64,000 nucleotides of DNA from Eriocheir sinensis (Eukaryota > Arthropoda > Malacostraca > Decapoda > Varunidae): contig NW_026111785.1 of assembly GCF_024679095.1 (NCBI RefSeq), positions 62,001 through 126,000 on the forward strand. The letters run 5' to 3'. The translations under genes and the position numbers were made by a program. The notes under the pieces are model-generated. The model was not told the origin of the DNA. It ran no database searches and saw only the letters and a program-made list of their open reading frames with translations. Shown piece after piece: positions 45,784 through 64,000 of the stretch (its first letter is position 1; every line of letters starts with the position of its first letter).

Positions 45784-46540
45784 TGTAAAATCGTATCAAA
45801 ATAAATACACAGAATATTAATAAAACAATGTAAATTTGTATGAAAATAAAGATGCAAAATACCCATTAAATAACGCATTTCTTATAAAAATATATATACC
45901 AAAATACACATTAAAAAATTAATTTGTATTAAAATAAATATACAAAATGCACATACATAAGGTAAATCTGTATTGAAATACATATGCAAAATATATATAA
46001 AACAATGTAAATTTGTTTCAAAATATATATACGAATACACAAAAATTAACGTAGATTTGTATAAACATATATATACAAAATACACATAAAATGAAGTAAA
46101 TAAGTATAAGAAAATGTATACAAAATACACATAAAATAATGTAAATTCGTATAAAAATAAATAAACAAAATACCAATAAAAGAATGTGTATTTGTATAAA
46201 TATAAATATACAAAATACACATAAAATAACGTAAATTTGTATAAAACTATATACAAAAATACACAGAAGTAATTAAATTCGTATGAAAATAGATATACAA
46301 AATACAGATAAAATAACTAAATTTGAATTGAAATGTATATACAAAATACATAATATAATGTAAATTTGTATCAAAATATTTATAAAAATACATATAATAA
46401 CGTAAATTTGTTTAAAAATATATAAACAAAGTACACATTAAGTAATGTAAATACGTATAAAAAATATGTACAAAATACACATATAATCATGTAATTCGTA
46501 TCAAACTAAATAAACAAAATATCAATAAAATAATGTAAAT
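45578..46540 (-). repeat. Satellite block, T-rich strand on minus
   Basis: A-rich satellite that extends the duplicated 205 bp by a further 750 bp. Its first 300 bp are the reverse complement of about 6970-7270. Confidence 0.85.
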
Positions 46541-48510
<1,970 letters not shown>

Positions 48511-48511
48511 T

Positions 48512-48544
<33 letters not shown>

Positions 48545-48556
48545 TTTTTTTTTTTT
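48512..48556 (-). other. SINE 3' tail, A run plus (ATA)n
   Basis: On the minus strand the body ends in CAACAACGT. It is followed by about 14 A and then seven ATA triplets and AAATA units that merge into the satellite. Confidence 0.85.
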
Positions 48557-48585
48557 ACGTTGTTGCCTATTGCGCCGGTAGGCAT

Positions 48586-48649
48586 CTTCCCGGTGGGGCC
48601 TGATGGTCGGCCCAAGGCTTCTTCCAGGTGGGGCCTGATGGTCTGCCCA
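48586..48649 (-). repeat. 35-bp direct repeat inside the SINE body
   Basis: On plus, the 29-base stretch starting CTTCCCGGTGGGGCCTGATG at 48586 recurs with two changes at 48621 (CTTCCAGGTGGGGCCTGATG); both end in GCCCA. The duplication may mark a subfamily. Confidence 0.85.
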
Positions 48650-48839
48650 GCCCGTTCTGGCGCAGGCGAGTGTTTATAGTGGCGCCATCTTGCATTGGCT
48701 CATGCTGCCACCCGGAACTCGTTCTTGATTCGCTTGGACGGCTTCCTCTAGAGTCGGGGTTGATGGGTCGTCTTCAGGACAGCATGTGGGTAGGTTTAAG
48801 CCACTCGGCGGTGACTGAAAAATCCGAGTGGTAGCGTGA

Positions 48840-48850
48840 GGATTCGAACC
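48840..48850 (-). promoter_or_regulatory. SINE pol III B box
   Basis: GGTTCGAATCC on the minus strand, a perfect match to the B-box pattern GGTTCGANNCC bound by TFIIIC. Confidence 0.88.
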
Positions 48851-48892
48851 CGCGACGTCCATCACGCGGCGAATGTGGGTCCAGTACGCTAT

Positions 48893-48903
48893 CACTTCGG
48901 CCA
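48893..48903 (-). promoter_or_regulatory. SINE pol III A box
   Basis: TGGCCGAAGTG on the minus strand, close to the eukaryotic A-box pattern TRGYNNARNNG, 5 nt from the 5' end of the head. Confidence 0.75.
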
Positions 48904-48908
48904 CCGCC

Positions 48909-49848
48909 TATGTGTTTCTTTTATATATATCTTATACAAATTTACGTTATTTTAAGTGTGTTTGTTTATATATTTTCATTAAAATTTACATTATTTGATG
49001 TTTTTTTTTTATATGTATTTCAATACAAATTTACCTAATTTTACGTGTATTTTGTATATTTCTTTTCATACAAATTTTAATTATTTTTGTGTATTTTTGT
49101 ATATAGTTTTATACAAATTTAAGTTATTTTATGTACTCATTTACATTATTTAATGTGTGTTTTGTATATATATTTTTATGCAAATTTACTTAATATTATG
49201 TGCATTTTTGTACATATATTTTTTATAGAAATTTGCGTTATTTGTATATGTTTTCTCATACAAATGTACATTATTTTATTGTTATTTTGTTTATTTATTT
49301 TGATACGAATTACATGATTATATGTGTATTTTGTACATATTTTTTGTACGTATTTACATTACTTAATGTGTATTTTGTTTATATATTTTTAAACAAATCT
49401 ACGTTATTATATGTATTTGTATAAATATTTTCATATAAATTTACATTATTTTATGTATTTTGTATATATATTTGAGTTCAAATTTAGTTTAATTTAGCTG
49501 TATTTTATATATCAATTTTCCTACAAATTTAATTACTTCTGTGTATTTTTATATATAGTTTTATACAAATTTACGATATTTAATGTGTATTTTGTATATT
49601 TATATTTATACAAATACACATTCTTTTATTGGTATTTTGTTTATTTATTTTGATACGACTTTACATTATTTTATGTGTTTTTTGTATTCTTTTTTTTTAT
49701 ACGTGTTTATTTCCTTTTATGTGTATTTTGTATATATTTTCATAGAAATCTACGTTATTTTATGTGTATTCATATATATATTTTGAAACAAATTTACATT
49801 GTTTTATATGTATTTTGCATATCTATTTCAATACAAACTTACAAAAAT
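48909..49848 (+). repeat. Satellite block right of the SINE
   Basis: T-rich satellite continuing the array interrupted at 48510. It resumes with TATGTGTTTCTTTTATATAT and then ACGTTATTTTAAGTG, as in the uninterrupted series near 45170. It ends in TTTCAATACAAACTTAC. Confidence 0.86.
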
Positions 49849-49936
49849 GCACATAAAATAAAGTAAATTTGCATAAAAATATATATACAAAACACACAAT
49901 AAATAATGTAAATGCGTACATAAAATAACCTAAATT

Positions 49937-50023
<87 letters not shown>

Positions 50024-51601
50024 TATCAAAATAAATACAGAGAATATCAACAAAATAATGTAAATTTGTATGAAAAGAAAGATGCAAAATTCCCATAAAA
50101 TAGAGCATTTTTTTCTAAAAATATATATACCAAAAAACACATAAAATATTTAAATTTGTATTGAAATAAATATACAAAATGCATATACAGTAAGGTAAAT
50201 TTGTATTGAAAGAGATATTCAAAAATACATATAAAACAATGTAAATTTGTTTCAAAATATATATACGAATAACATAAAATAAAGTAGATTTCTATAGAAA
50301 TATAAATACAAAATACACATGAAATTATGTAAAGACGTATAAAAATATATATACAAAATACATATTAAGTAATGTAAATTCGTGTCAAAATAAATGAACA
50401 AAATATCATGAAAAGAATGTGTATTTGTATGAAAATAAATAATAGATGATAAATTTGTATAAAATATATATGCAAGATACACATTAAATAATGTAAATAT
50501 GTATAAAAAAATATATATACAAAAAACAAATAGAATAATGTGAAATCGTATCAAAATAAATACACCGAATATTAATAAAATAATGTAATTTTTTTTATGA
50601 AAATAAAGATGCAAAATTCCCATCAAATAGGGCATTTCTTATAAAAAATATATATACCAAAATACACATAAAATATATAAACTATATATAAACTATATAT
50701 AAACAAACACACTTAAAATAACGTAAATTTGTATAAAATATATATGCAAGATACACATTAAATAAAGTAAATGTGTATAAAAAATATATACAAAAAACAA
50801 ATAGAATAATGTAAAATCACATCAAAATAAATACACAGAATATCAATAAAATAATGTAAATTTGTATGAAAATAAAGATGCAAAACTCCCCAAAAATATC
50901 GCATTTTTTATAAAAATATATATACCAAAATACTCATAAAATATTTAAATTTAAATTGAAATAAATATACAAAATTCAAATACAGTAAGGTAAATTTGTA
51001 TTGAAAGAGATATTCAAAAATACATATAAACAATGTAAATTTGTTTCAAAATATATATTCAAATACACATAAAATAAAGTAGATTTATATGACACCAATA
51101 ACCAATAACCAATAAAATAATATATATTTGAATGAAAATAAATTTACAAAATACACATAACATAACTAAAATTTGTATTAAAATATATACAAAACTACAT
51201 AGAAATAATTTGAGTTTGTATGAAAATAGATATACAAAATACACATGAAACTAGGTAAATTTCTTTTGAAATGTATATACAAAATAGCCATAAAATATTG
51301 TAAATTTGTGTCAAAATATATAAACAAATACACATAAAATAACGTAAATTTGTATGAAAAATATATACAAAATACACATAGAATAATGTCAATTCGTATC
51401 AAAATGAATGAGCAGAATATCAATAAAATAATGTAAATTTGTATGAAAATAAAGATGCAAAATACCCAAAAAATAAAGCATATGTTTATAAAAATACAGA
51501 TACAAAAATACACATCGAATAATTAAATTTCTATTAAAATTAACATACAAAATGCGTATATAATAAGGTAAATTTGTATTGAAAAAATATGCAACATGCA
51601 C
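49849..51601 (-). repeat. Satellite block, T-rich strand on minus, with a TA tract
   Basis: A-rich satellite with the landmark ATAATAGATGATAAATTTG near 50440. Two internal joints with micro-duplications (50680-50712 and 51091-51113) connect monomers that are not neighbours elsewhere. It ends at switch B, CAACATGCACGTTTACTC. Confidence 0.86.
49939..50021. repeat. (TA)n tract
   Basis: About 83 bp of alternating TA between TAAATTTG and CGTATCAAAATAAATAC. Several monomers normally present between these two types are missing. Confidence 0.95.
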
Positions 51602-53840
<2,239 letters not shown>

Positions 53841-54431
53841 ATGTGTATTTTGTATATTTATTTTCCTACAAATTGAAATTATTTTTGTTTATTTTTTATA
53901 TATTTTACTACAAATTTACGTTATTTTATGTATATTTTGAATATTTATTTTTTCTACAAATATACGTTCTTTTATCTGAATTTTGTTTATTGAATTTGAA
54001 ACGAATTTACCTTATTTTGCATATCTATTTTCATACAAATTAAAATACATCTGTGTATTTTTGTATATAGTTTTATATAAATTTACGTTATTTTAAGTGT
54101 ATTTTGTATATTTATATGTATACAAATACACATTCTTTTATTTGTATTTTGTATATTTATTCTGATGCGAATTTACATTATTTTATATGTATTTTGTATA
54201 CATTTTTTTATACGTATTTACTTCATTTTATTTGTATTTTGTATATATATTTTTATAGAAATCTACGTTATTTTATGTGTTTTCGTATATATATTTTGAA
54301 ACAAATTTACATTGTTTTATATGTATTTTGCATATTTATTTCAATACAAATTTACCTTATTGTATGTGTTTTTTATATATTTATTTTAATACAAATTAAA
54401 TTTTTTGATGTGTATTATGGTATATATTTTA
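53841..54431 (+). repeat. Satellite block, T-rich strand on plus
   Basis: T-rich satellite, counterpart of 58099-58679. It starts at the joint ATACATGTGTATTTTG and ends in GTATATATTTTAAGGTAAAT. Confidence 0.86.
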
Positions 54432-55052
54432 AGGTAAATTTGTATTGAAAGAGACATTCAAAAATACATATAAAACAATGTAAATTTGTTTCAAAATATA
54501 TATACGAATACACATAAAATAACGTAGATTTCTATAAAAATATATATACAAAATACATATAAAATGAGTTAAATACGTATAAAAAAATTAATACAAAATA
54601 CACATAAAAATCGAATCAAAATAAATAAACAAAATACCAGTAAGAGAATGTGTATTTGTATAATTATAAATATACAAAATACACAAAAAATATCGTAAAT
54701 TTGTATAAAACTATATACAAAAATACACAGAAGTAATAAAATTTGTATGAAAATATATATACAAAATACAGTTAAAATAAGCTAAATTTGAATTGAAATG
54801 TACATACAAAATACTTAAAATAATGTAAATCTGTATCAAAATATTTATACAAATACATATAATAACGTAGATTTGTTTAAAAATATATAAACAAAATACT
54901 CATTAAGTAATGTAAATACGCATAAAAAATATGTACAAAATACACATATAATCATGTAATTCGTATAAAAAAAAATAAACAAAATAGCAATAAAACAATG
55001 TAAATTTGTATGAGAAAACATCTACAAATAACGCAAATTTCTATAAAAATAT
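54432..55052 (-). repeat. Satellite block, T-rich strand on minus
   Basis: A-rich satellite matching 58680-59305 at an offset of about 4248. It breaks off inside the ATATATG of the monomer that is also the LINE target elsewhere. Confidence 0.85.
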
Positions 55053-55438
<386 letters not shown>

Positions 55439-55850
55439 CAAAAAATACATAGAAATAATTTGAGTTTGTTTGAAAATAGATATACAAAATACATATAAAA
55501 CTAGGTAAATTTCTTTTGAAATGTATATACAAAATAGCCATAAAATATTGTAAATTTGTGTCAAAATATATAAACAAATACACATAAAATAACGTAAATT
55601 TGTATGAGAAATATATACAAAATACACATAGAATAATGTCAATTCGTATCAAAATGAATGAGCAGAATATCAATAAAATAATGTAAATTTGTATGAAAAT
55701 TAAGATGCAAAATACCCAAAAAATAAAGCATATGTTTATAAAAATTCAGATACAAAAATACACATCGAATAATTAAATTTGTATTAAAATTAATATACAA
55801 AATGTGTATATAATAAGATAAATTTGTATTGAAAAAATATGCAACATACA
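55439..55850 (-). repeat. Satellite block left of recurrent switch B, copy 3
   Basis: A-rich satellite matching 51190-51601. It ends in CAACATACACGTTTACTC. Confidence 0.86.
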
Positions 55851-57196
55851 CGTTTACTCATACAAATTTATATTATTTTATTGGTATTTTGTTTATTTAT
55901 TTTGATACGAATTACATGATTATATGTGTATTTTGTACTCATTTTTTTTATACGTATTTACATTATTTAATGTGTATTTTGTTTATATATTTTCAAACAA
56001 ATTTACGTTATTATATGTGTATTTGAATAAATATTTTGATACAAATTTACTTTACTTCATGTATTTTGTATATATATTTCAATTCAAATTTAGCTTATTT
56101 TGTGTGTATTTTGCATATATTTTCATACAAATTTAATTAATTCTGTGTATTTTTGTATATAGTTTTATATAAATTTACGTTATTTTATGTGTCTTTTGTA
56201 TATTTATATTTATACAAATACACATTCTTTTATTGGTATTTTGTTTATTTATTTTGATACGATTTTACATTATTTTATGTGTATTTTGTATACATTTTTT
56301 TATACGTATTTACTTCATTTTATGTGTATTTTGTATATATATATTTATAGAAATCTACGTTATTTTATGAGTATTCGGATACATATTTTGAAACAAATTT
56401 ACATTGCTCTATATGTATTTTGCATATCTATTTCAATACAAATTTACCTTATTGTATGTGTTTTTTTTTATGTTTATTTTAATACAAATTTAATTTTTTG
56501 ATGTGTATTTTGGTATATATATTTTTATAAAAAAAAAATGCGTTATTTTATGGGTATTTTGCTTCTTTATTGTCATAAAAATTTACATTATTTTATTAAT
56601 ATTCTGTGTATTTATTTTGATACGATTTTACATTATTCTTTTTGTGTTTTGTACATATTTTTTATACAAATTTACGTTATTTTAAGTGTATTTGTTTATG
56701 TATTTTCATTCAAATTTACATTATTTTATGTGTATTTTGTGTATGTATTTCAATACAAATTTACCTAATTTTATGTGTATTTTGTATATTTATTTTCATA
56801 CAAATTTAAAATATTTTTGTGTATTTTTGTATATAGTTTGATACAAATTTAGGTTATTTTATGAGTATTTTTTATATCTATTTTCATACAAATACACATT
56901 CTTTTATTGATATTTTGTTTATTTATTTTGACGCGAATTTACATTATTTAATGTGTATTTTGTATATATATTTTTATACGTATTTACATCATTTCATGTG
57001 TATTTTATATTGTTTTAAACAAATTTATATTATTGAATGTGTATTTTGTATACATATATTTATACAAATACACATTCTTTTATTGGTATTTTTTTATTTA
57101 TTTTGATATAAATTTACATTATTTTATGTGTATTTTGTATACATTTTTTATACGTATTTACTTAATTTTATGTGTATTTTGTATATATATATATAT

Positions 57197-57261
<65 letters not shown>

Positions 57262-57372
57262 TAAATGTACCTTATTTCATGTGTATTCGTATATATATTT
57301 TGAAACAAATTTACATTGTTTATATGTATTTTGCATATCTATTTTTTGTGTATTCTGTATTTATTTTTGTTA
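55851..57372 (+). repeat. Satellite block, T-rich strand on plus
   Basis: T-rich satellite after switch B with marker monomer AATGCGTTATTTTATGGG near 56537. It includes stretches missing from the first copy around 52290-52310, where the first copy has a deletion of several monomers. Confidence 0.86.
57182..57258. repeat. (TA)n tract
   Basis: About 77 bp of alternating TA with one TATAGATATA. In the first copy the same position (52940-52953) holds only TATATATATATATT. Confidence 0.95.
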
Positions 57373-58098
<726 letters not shown>

Positions 58099-58679
58099 TG
58101 TGTATTTTGTATATTTATTTTCATACAAATTGAGATTTTTTTTTTTTTTTATATTTTACTACAAATTTTCGTTATTTCATGTATATTTTGAATATTTATT
58201 TTTTCTACAAATATACGTTCTTTTATCTGAATTTTTTTTATTGAATTTGAAACGAATTTGCCTTATTTTGCATATCTATTTTCATACAAATTAAAATACT
58301 TCTGTGTATTTTTGTATATAGTTTTGTATAAATTTACGTTATTTTAAGTGTATTTTGTATATTTATATTTATACAAATACACATTCTTTTATTGGTATTT
58401 TATATATTTATTTTGATGCGAATTTACATTATTTTATGTGTATTTTGTATACATTTTTTTATACGTATTTACTTCATTTTATGTGTATTTTGAATATATA
58501 TTTTTATAGAAATCTACGTTATTTTATGTGTATTCGTATATATATTTTGAAACAAATTTACATTGTTTTATATGTATTTTGCATATCTATTTCAATACAA
58601 ATTTACCTTATTGTATGTGTTTTTTATATATTTATTATAATACAAATTTAATTTTTTTATGTGTATTTTGGTATATATG
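58099..58679 (+). repeat. Satellite block, T-rich strand on plus
   Basis: T-rich satellite with a 16-base T run at about 58136-58151. It ends at TATATATGG, joined to TAAGGTAAATTTGTATTG. Confidence 0.86.
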
Positions 58680-61345
58680 GTAAGGTAAATTTGTATTGAA
58701 AGAGATATTCAAAAATACATATAAAACATTGTAAATTTGTTTTAAAATATATATACGAATACATATAAATAACGTAGATTTCTATAAAAATATATACAAA
58801 ATACATATAAAATGAAGTAAATCCGTATAAAAAAATTAATACAAAATACACATAAAAATCGTATCAAAATAAATAAACAAAACACCAGTAAAAGAATGTG
58901 TATTTGTATAATTATAAATATACAAAATACACAAAAAATATCATAAATTTGTATAAAACTATATACAAAAATACACAGAAGTAATTAAATTTGTATGGAA
59001 ATATATATACAAAATACAGCTAAAATAAGCTAAATTTGAATTGAAATGTACATACAAAATACATAAAATAATGTAAATCTGTATCAAAATATTTATACAA
59101 ATACATATAATAACGTAGATTTGTTTAAAAATATATAAACAAAATACACATTAAGTAATGTAAATACGTATAAAAAATATGTACAAAATATACATATAAT
59201 CATGTAATTCGTATCAAAATAAATGAACAAAATAGCAATAAAATAATTTAAATTTGTATGAGAAAACATATACAAATAACGCAATTTTCTATAAAAATAT
59301 ATGTACAAAAATGCACATAAAATAAAGTAAATTTTCATAAAAATATATACAAAACACACACTAAATAATGTAAATCCGTAGATAAAATAACCTAAACTTG
59401 TATAAAACTATATACAAAAATACACAAAAATATTTAAAATTTGTTTGAAAAGAAATATACAAAATACACATAAAATTAGGTAAATTTGTATTGAAATACA
59501 TATACAAAATACACATCAAATAATGTAAATATGAATGAAAATATATAAACAAATACACTTAAAATAACGTAAATTTGTATAAAATATATATGCAAGATAC
59601 ACATTAAACAATGTAAATGTGTATAAAAAAATATATACAAAAAACAAATAGAATAATGTAAAATCGTATCAAAATAAATACACAGAATATCAATAAAATA
59701 ATGTTAATTTGTATGAAAATAAAGATGCACAATTCCCAAAAATTATCGCTTTTTTTATAAAAATATATTTACCAAAATACACATAAAATATTTAAATTTG
59801 TATTGAAATAAGTATACAAAATGCATATACAGTAAGGTAAATTTGTATTGAAAGAGATATTCAAAAATACATATAAAACAATGTAAATTTGTTTCAAAAT
59901 ATATATACGAATACACATAAAACAAAGTAGATTTCTATAGAAATATATATACAAAATACATATGAAATTATATAAAAGCGTATAAAAATATATATACAAA
60001 ATACATATCAAATAATGTAAATTCGTGCCAAAATAAATAAACAAAATATCATGAAAAGAATGTGTATTTCCATGAAAATAGATAATAGATAATAAATTTG
60101 TATAAAATATATATGCAAGACACACATTAAATAATGTAAATATGTAAAAAAAAGTATATACAAAAAACAAATAGAATAATGTAACATCGTATCAAAATAA
60201 ATACACCGAATATTAACAAAATAATGTAAATTTATATGAAAATAAAGATGCAAAATTCCCATAAAATAGCGCATTTCTTATAAAAATATATATACCAAAA
60301 TACACATAAAATATTTAAATTTGCATTGAAATAAATATACAAAATGCACATACAATAAGGTAGATTTGTATTGAAAGAGATATGCAAAAATACATATAAA
60401 ACAATGTAAATTTGTTTCAAAATATATATACGAATACAAATAAAAAAAACGTAGATTTCTATAAAGATATATATACAAAATACACATAAAATAAAGTTAA
60501 TACGTATAAAAAAAATGTATACAAAATACACATAAAATAATGTAAATTCGAATTAAAATAATTAAACAAAATACAAATAAAAGAATGTGTATTTGGATAA
60601 ATATAAATATACAAAATACACATACAAAATAAACATAAAATAAGGTAGATTTGTAATAAAATATACGTACAAAATACACATAAAATAATGTAAATTTATA
60701 TGAAAATATATATACAAATACACATAAAATACCATGAATTTGTAAAAAAATATATATTCAAAATAAATATTAAATAATGTAAAAGCGTATAAAAATATAT
60801 ATACAGAGTACATATAAAATAATGTAAATTCGTATCAATATAAATCAACAAAACACCAATAAAATAATATATATTTGAATGAAAATAAATTTACAAAATA
60901 TACATAACATAACTAAAATTTGTATTAAAATATATACAAAAATACATAGAAATAATTTGAGTTTGTATGAAAAAAGATATACAAAATACACATAAAACTA
61001 GGTAAATTTATATTGAAATGTATATACAAAATAGCCATAAAATATTGTAAATTTGTGTCAAAATATATAAACAAATACACATAAAATAACGTAAATTTGT
61101 ATGAAAAATATATACAAAATACAAATAGAATAATGTCAATACGTATCAAAATGAATGAGCAGAATATCAATAAAATAATGTAAATTTGTATGAAAATAAA
61201 GATGCAAAATACCCAAAAAATAAAGCATATGTTTATAAAAATACAGATACAAAAATACACATCGAATAATTAAATTTGTATTAAAATTAATATACAAAAT
61301 GCGTATATAATAAGGTAAATTTGTATTGAAAAAATATGCAACATA
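58680..61345 (-). repeat. Satellite block, T-rich strand on minus
   Basis: 2.7 kb of A-rich satellite without a TA tract. At 59300-59325 it holds the unoccupied LINE target (ATATATGTACAAAAATGCAC), and the monomers on each side match 7271-7377 and 9131-9300. It ends at switch B. Confidence 0.87.
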
Positions 61346-62380
61346 CACGTTTACTCATACAAATTTATATTATTTTTTTGGTATTTTGTTTATTTATTTT
61401 GATACGAATTACATGATTATATGTGTATTTTGTACATATTTTTTTATACGTATATACATCATTTATTGTGTATTTTTTTTATATATTTTCATACAAATTT
61501 ACGTTATTATATGTGTATTTGTATAAATATTTTGATACAAATTTACTTTATTTCATGTATTTTGTATATATATTTCAATTCAAATTTAGCTTATTTTGTG
61601 TGTATTTTGTATATATTTTCATACAAATTTAATTACTTCTGTGTATTTTTGTATATAGTTTTATATAAATTTACGTTATTTTATGTGTATTTTGTATATA
61701 TATACAAATACACATTCTTTTGTTGGTATTTTGTTTATTTACTTTGATACGAGTTTACATTATTTTTCGTGTATTTTGAATACATTTATTTATACGAATT
61801 TACTTCATTTTATGTGTATTTTGTATATATATTTTTATAGAAATGTGCGTTATTTTATGTGTATTTGTATATATATTTTGAAACAAATTTACATTGTTTT
61901 ATATGTATTTTGCATATCTATTTCAATACAAATTTACCTTATTGTATGTGTGTTTTGTATATTTATTTTAATACAAATTAAATTTTTTGATGTGCATTTT
62001 GGTATATATATTTTTATAAATAAAAAAATGCGTTATTTTGTGGGTATTTTGCTTCCTTATTTTCATACAAATTTACATTATTTTATTAATATTCTGTGTA
62101 TTTATTTTGATACGATTTTACATTATTCTATTTGTGTTTTGTACATATATATTTTTTTTTAAAATTTACATTATTTTAAGTGTATTTGTTTATGTATTTT
62201 CATTCAAATTTACATTATTTTATGTGTATTTTGTGTATGTATTTCAATGCAAATTTACCTAATTTTATGTGTATTTTGTATATTTATTTTCATACAAATT
62301 TAAAATATTTTTATGTATTTTTGTATATAGTTTGATACAAATTTAGGTTATTTTATGTGTATTTTGAATATGTATTAAAT
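61346..62380 (+). repeat. Satellite block right of recurrent switch B, copy 4
   Basis: T-rich satellite with the clearest 45-bp phasing in the window (ACAAATT at 61883, 61928 and 61973) and marker monomer ATGCGTTATTTTGTGGG near 62028. It ends in GTATTAAATATATACTATAT. Confidence 0.88.
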
Positions 62381-63243
62381 ATATACTATATACAAAATAC
62401 ATATGAAATTATGTAAATACGTATAAAAATATATATGCAAAATACATATCAAATAATGTAAATTCGCGTCAAAATAAATAAACAAAATATCATGAAAAGA
62501 ATGTGTATTTGTATGAAAATAGATAATAGATAATAAATTTGTATAAAATATATATGCAAGATACACATAAAATAATATAAATATGTATAAAAAAGTACAT
62601 ACAAAAAACAAATAGAATAATGTAAAATCGTATCAAAATAAATACACCGAATGTTAATAAAATAATATAAATTTGTATGAAAATAAAGATGCAAAATTCT
62701 TATAAAATAGCGCATTTCTTATAAAAAAATATATACCAAAATACACATTATATTTTTAAATTTGTATTGAAATAAATATACAAAATGCACATACAATAAG
62801 GTAAATTTGTATTGAAAGAGATATGCAAAAATACATATAAAACAATGTAAATTTGTTTCAAAATATATATACGAATACAAATAAGTAAACGTAGATTTCT
62901 ATAAAAATATATATACAAAATACACATAAAATTAAGTAAATACGTATAAAAAAATGTATACAAAATACATATAAAATAATGTAAATAGATATGCAAAATA
63001 CATATAAAGCAATGTAAATTTGTTTCAAAATATGTATACGAATACACATAAAATAACGTAGATTTCTATAAAAATATATATAGAAAATACACATAAAATG
63101 AAGCAAATACGTATAAAAAATGTATACAAAATACACATAAAATAATGTAAATTCGTATCAAAATAAATAAACAAAATACCAATAAAAGAATGAGTATTTG
63201 TATAAATATAAATATACAAAATACACATAAAATAACGTAAATT
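62381..63243 (-). repeat. Satellite block, T-rich strand on minus
   Basis: A-rich satellite with the ATAGATAATAGATAATAAAT landmark at about 62519. Near 62980-63000 two differently phased monomers are joined (TGTAAATAGATATGC), a local deletion joint. Confidence 0.85.
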
Positions 63244-63630
63244 TAGCTTATTTTGTGTGTATTTTGTATATATTTTCATACAAATTTAATTACTTCTGTG
63301 TATTTTTGTATATAGTTTGTTTGTAGTTTGCATATAGTATATGTATATATTTACGTTATTTTATGTGTATTTTGTATATATATATTTATACAAATACACA
63401 TTCTTTTATTGGTAATTTGTTTATTTATTTTGATACGAATTTACATTATTTTAGGTGTATTTTGTATACATTTTTTTATACGTATTTACTTCATTTTATG
63501 TGTATTTTGTATATATATTTTTATAGAAATCTACGTTATTTTATGTGTATTCGTATACATATTTTGAAACAAATTTACATTGCTTTATATGTATTTTGCA
63601 TATCTATTTCAATACAAATTTACCTTATTG
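63244..63630 (+). repeat. Short satellite block, T-rich strand on plus
   Basis: About eight monomers of T-rich satellite. It contains TTTGTTTGTAGTTTGCATAT near 63317, an uncommon variant. It ends in TTACCTTATTGTAC. Confidence 0.84.

Positions 63631-64000
<370 letters not shown>

Larger units (their letters stand above)
48511..48908 (-). mobile_element. tRNA-derived SINE, near full length
   Basis: A GC-rich island of about 400 bp. On the minus strand it has a tRNA-like head (48908-48830) with pol III A and B boxes, a unique body containing GCAAGATGGCGCCACTATAA and a 35-bp direct repeat, and a 3' tail of A then ATA triplets. SINEs are non-coding and are moved by a LINE partner in trans. The satellite monomer on the two sides (ATTATTTA and TATGTG) rejoins to give the ATTATTTAATGTG seen at about 45168, so this is a simple insertion. 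No long target-site duplication is visible, although A/T-rich ends would hide a short one. I recall similar elements from decapod crustaceans; I cannot check this here. Confidence 0.88.
48830..48908 (-). other. tRNA-like head of the SINE (not a functional tRNA)
   Basis: 79 nt on the minus strand. The 5' GGCGGTG pairs with the 3' CGCTACC at six of seven positions, counting G-T pairs, like an acceptor stem. The T-arm stem is badly mismatched, so it cannot be a working tRNA. The A and B boxes are about 42 nt apart, longer than in tRNAs with a short variable arm. This suggests a leucine- or serine-type (long variable arm) ancestor. Confidence 0.7.

Noticed and set aside
48674..48904. 76-codon minus frame beginning MAEVIAYWTHIRRVMDVAG
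   Set aside because: It is a translation of the SINE head and body, starting inside the tRNA-like region. Similar frames are a common false prediction in genomes with tRNA-derived SINEs.
48830..48908. A tRNA gene
   Set aside because: The B box is perfect, but the T-arm stem is mismatched and the sequence continues into a SINE body and A-rich tail.

Overview
The window is almost entirely a very AT-rich, non-coding satellite DNA field from a eukaryotic nuclear genome. The basic unit is about 45 bp. A typical monomer that I counted by hand has 5 G/C in 45 bases, and T outnumbers A 26 to 14 on its T-rich strand. The field is interrupted by long (TA)n tracts, one 5'-truncated CR1-type LINE (about 7378-9130, minus strand), one tRNA-derived SINE (about 48511-48908, minus strand), and a 40-bp scrap of an unrecognised element present twice in opposite orientations (near 21649 and 29830). 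I find no intact protein-coding gene, no functional tRNA or rRNA, and no CRISPR array. The many open frames rich in Tyr, Phe, Ile and Cys are an artefact: 45 is a multiple of three, so the satellite reads as a 15-residue repeat.

The satellite has several levels. About 14-16 distinguishable 45-bp monomer types follow each other in a fixed order, giving a higher-order repeat of roughly 630-720 bp. In four places the higher-order repeats themselves run in a fixed order of four variants (called a, b, c, d here), giving a super-repeat of about 2.66-2.69 kb: 921-3597, 12316-15553, 17673-21133 and about 32220-34900. On top of this the field is cut into 42 runs of alternating orientation (41 strand switches), which I mapped by eye from the flip between T-rich 'TGTGTATTTTGTATAT' and A-rich 'ATATACAAAATACACA' reading. 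Several switch points occur more than once with the same sequence, so whole blocks containing switches were duplicated. Examples are a 1404-bp tandem duplication (42974-45783), a tandem duplication of about 4.25 kb (51.2-59.3 kb), and an inverted duplication (21.2-23.2 kb against 28.3-30.3 kb).

Layout: 1-7377 satellite; 7378-9130 LINE; 9131-48510 satellite with (TA)n tracts near 16.9, 26.7, 38.8, 41.6, 42.6 and 47.8 kb; 48511-48908 SINE; 48909-64000 satellite with more frequent orientation switches and (TA)n tracts near 49.9, 52.6, 53.4, 55.1, 57.2, 57.7 and 63.8 kb.

Organism: retrotransposons, a tRNA-derived SINE and kilobase satellite structure indicate an animal nuclear genome. The LINE and SINE resemble types I associate with decapod crustaceans, and crabs are classically known for abundant light poly d(A-T) satellite DNA. 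A decapod, perhaps a crab, is therefore my best guess, but this is inference without a database search. Block boundaries are good to about 5-20 bp. The main technical caution is that repeats of this kind are prone to misassembly, so the orientation switches need support from reads that span them.
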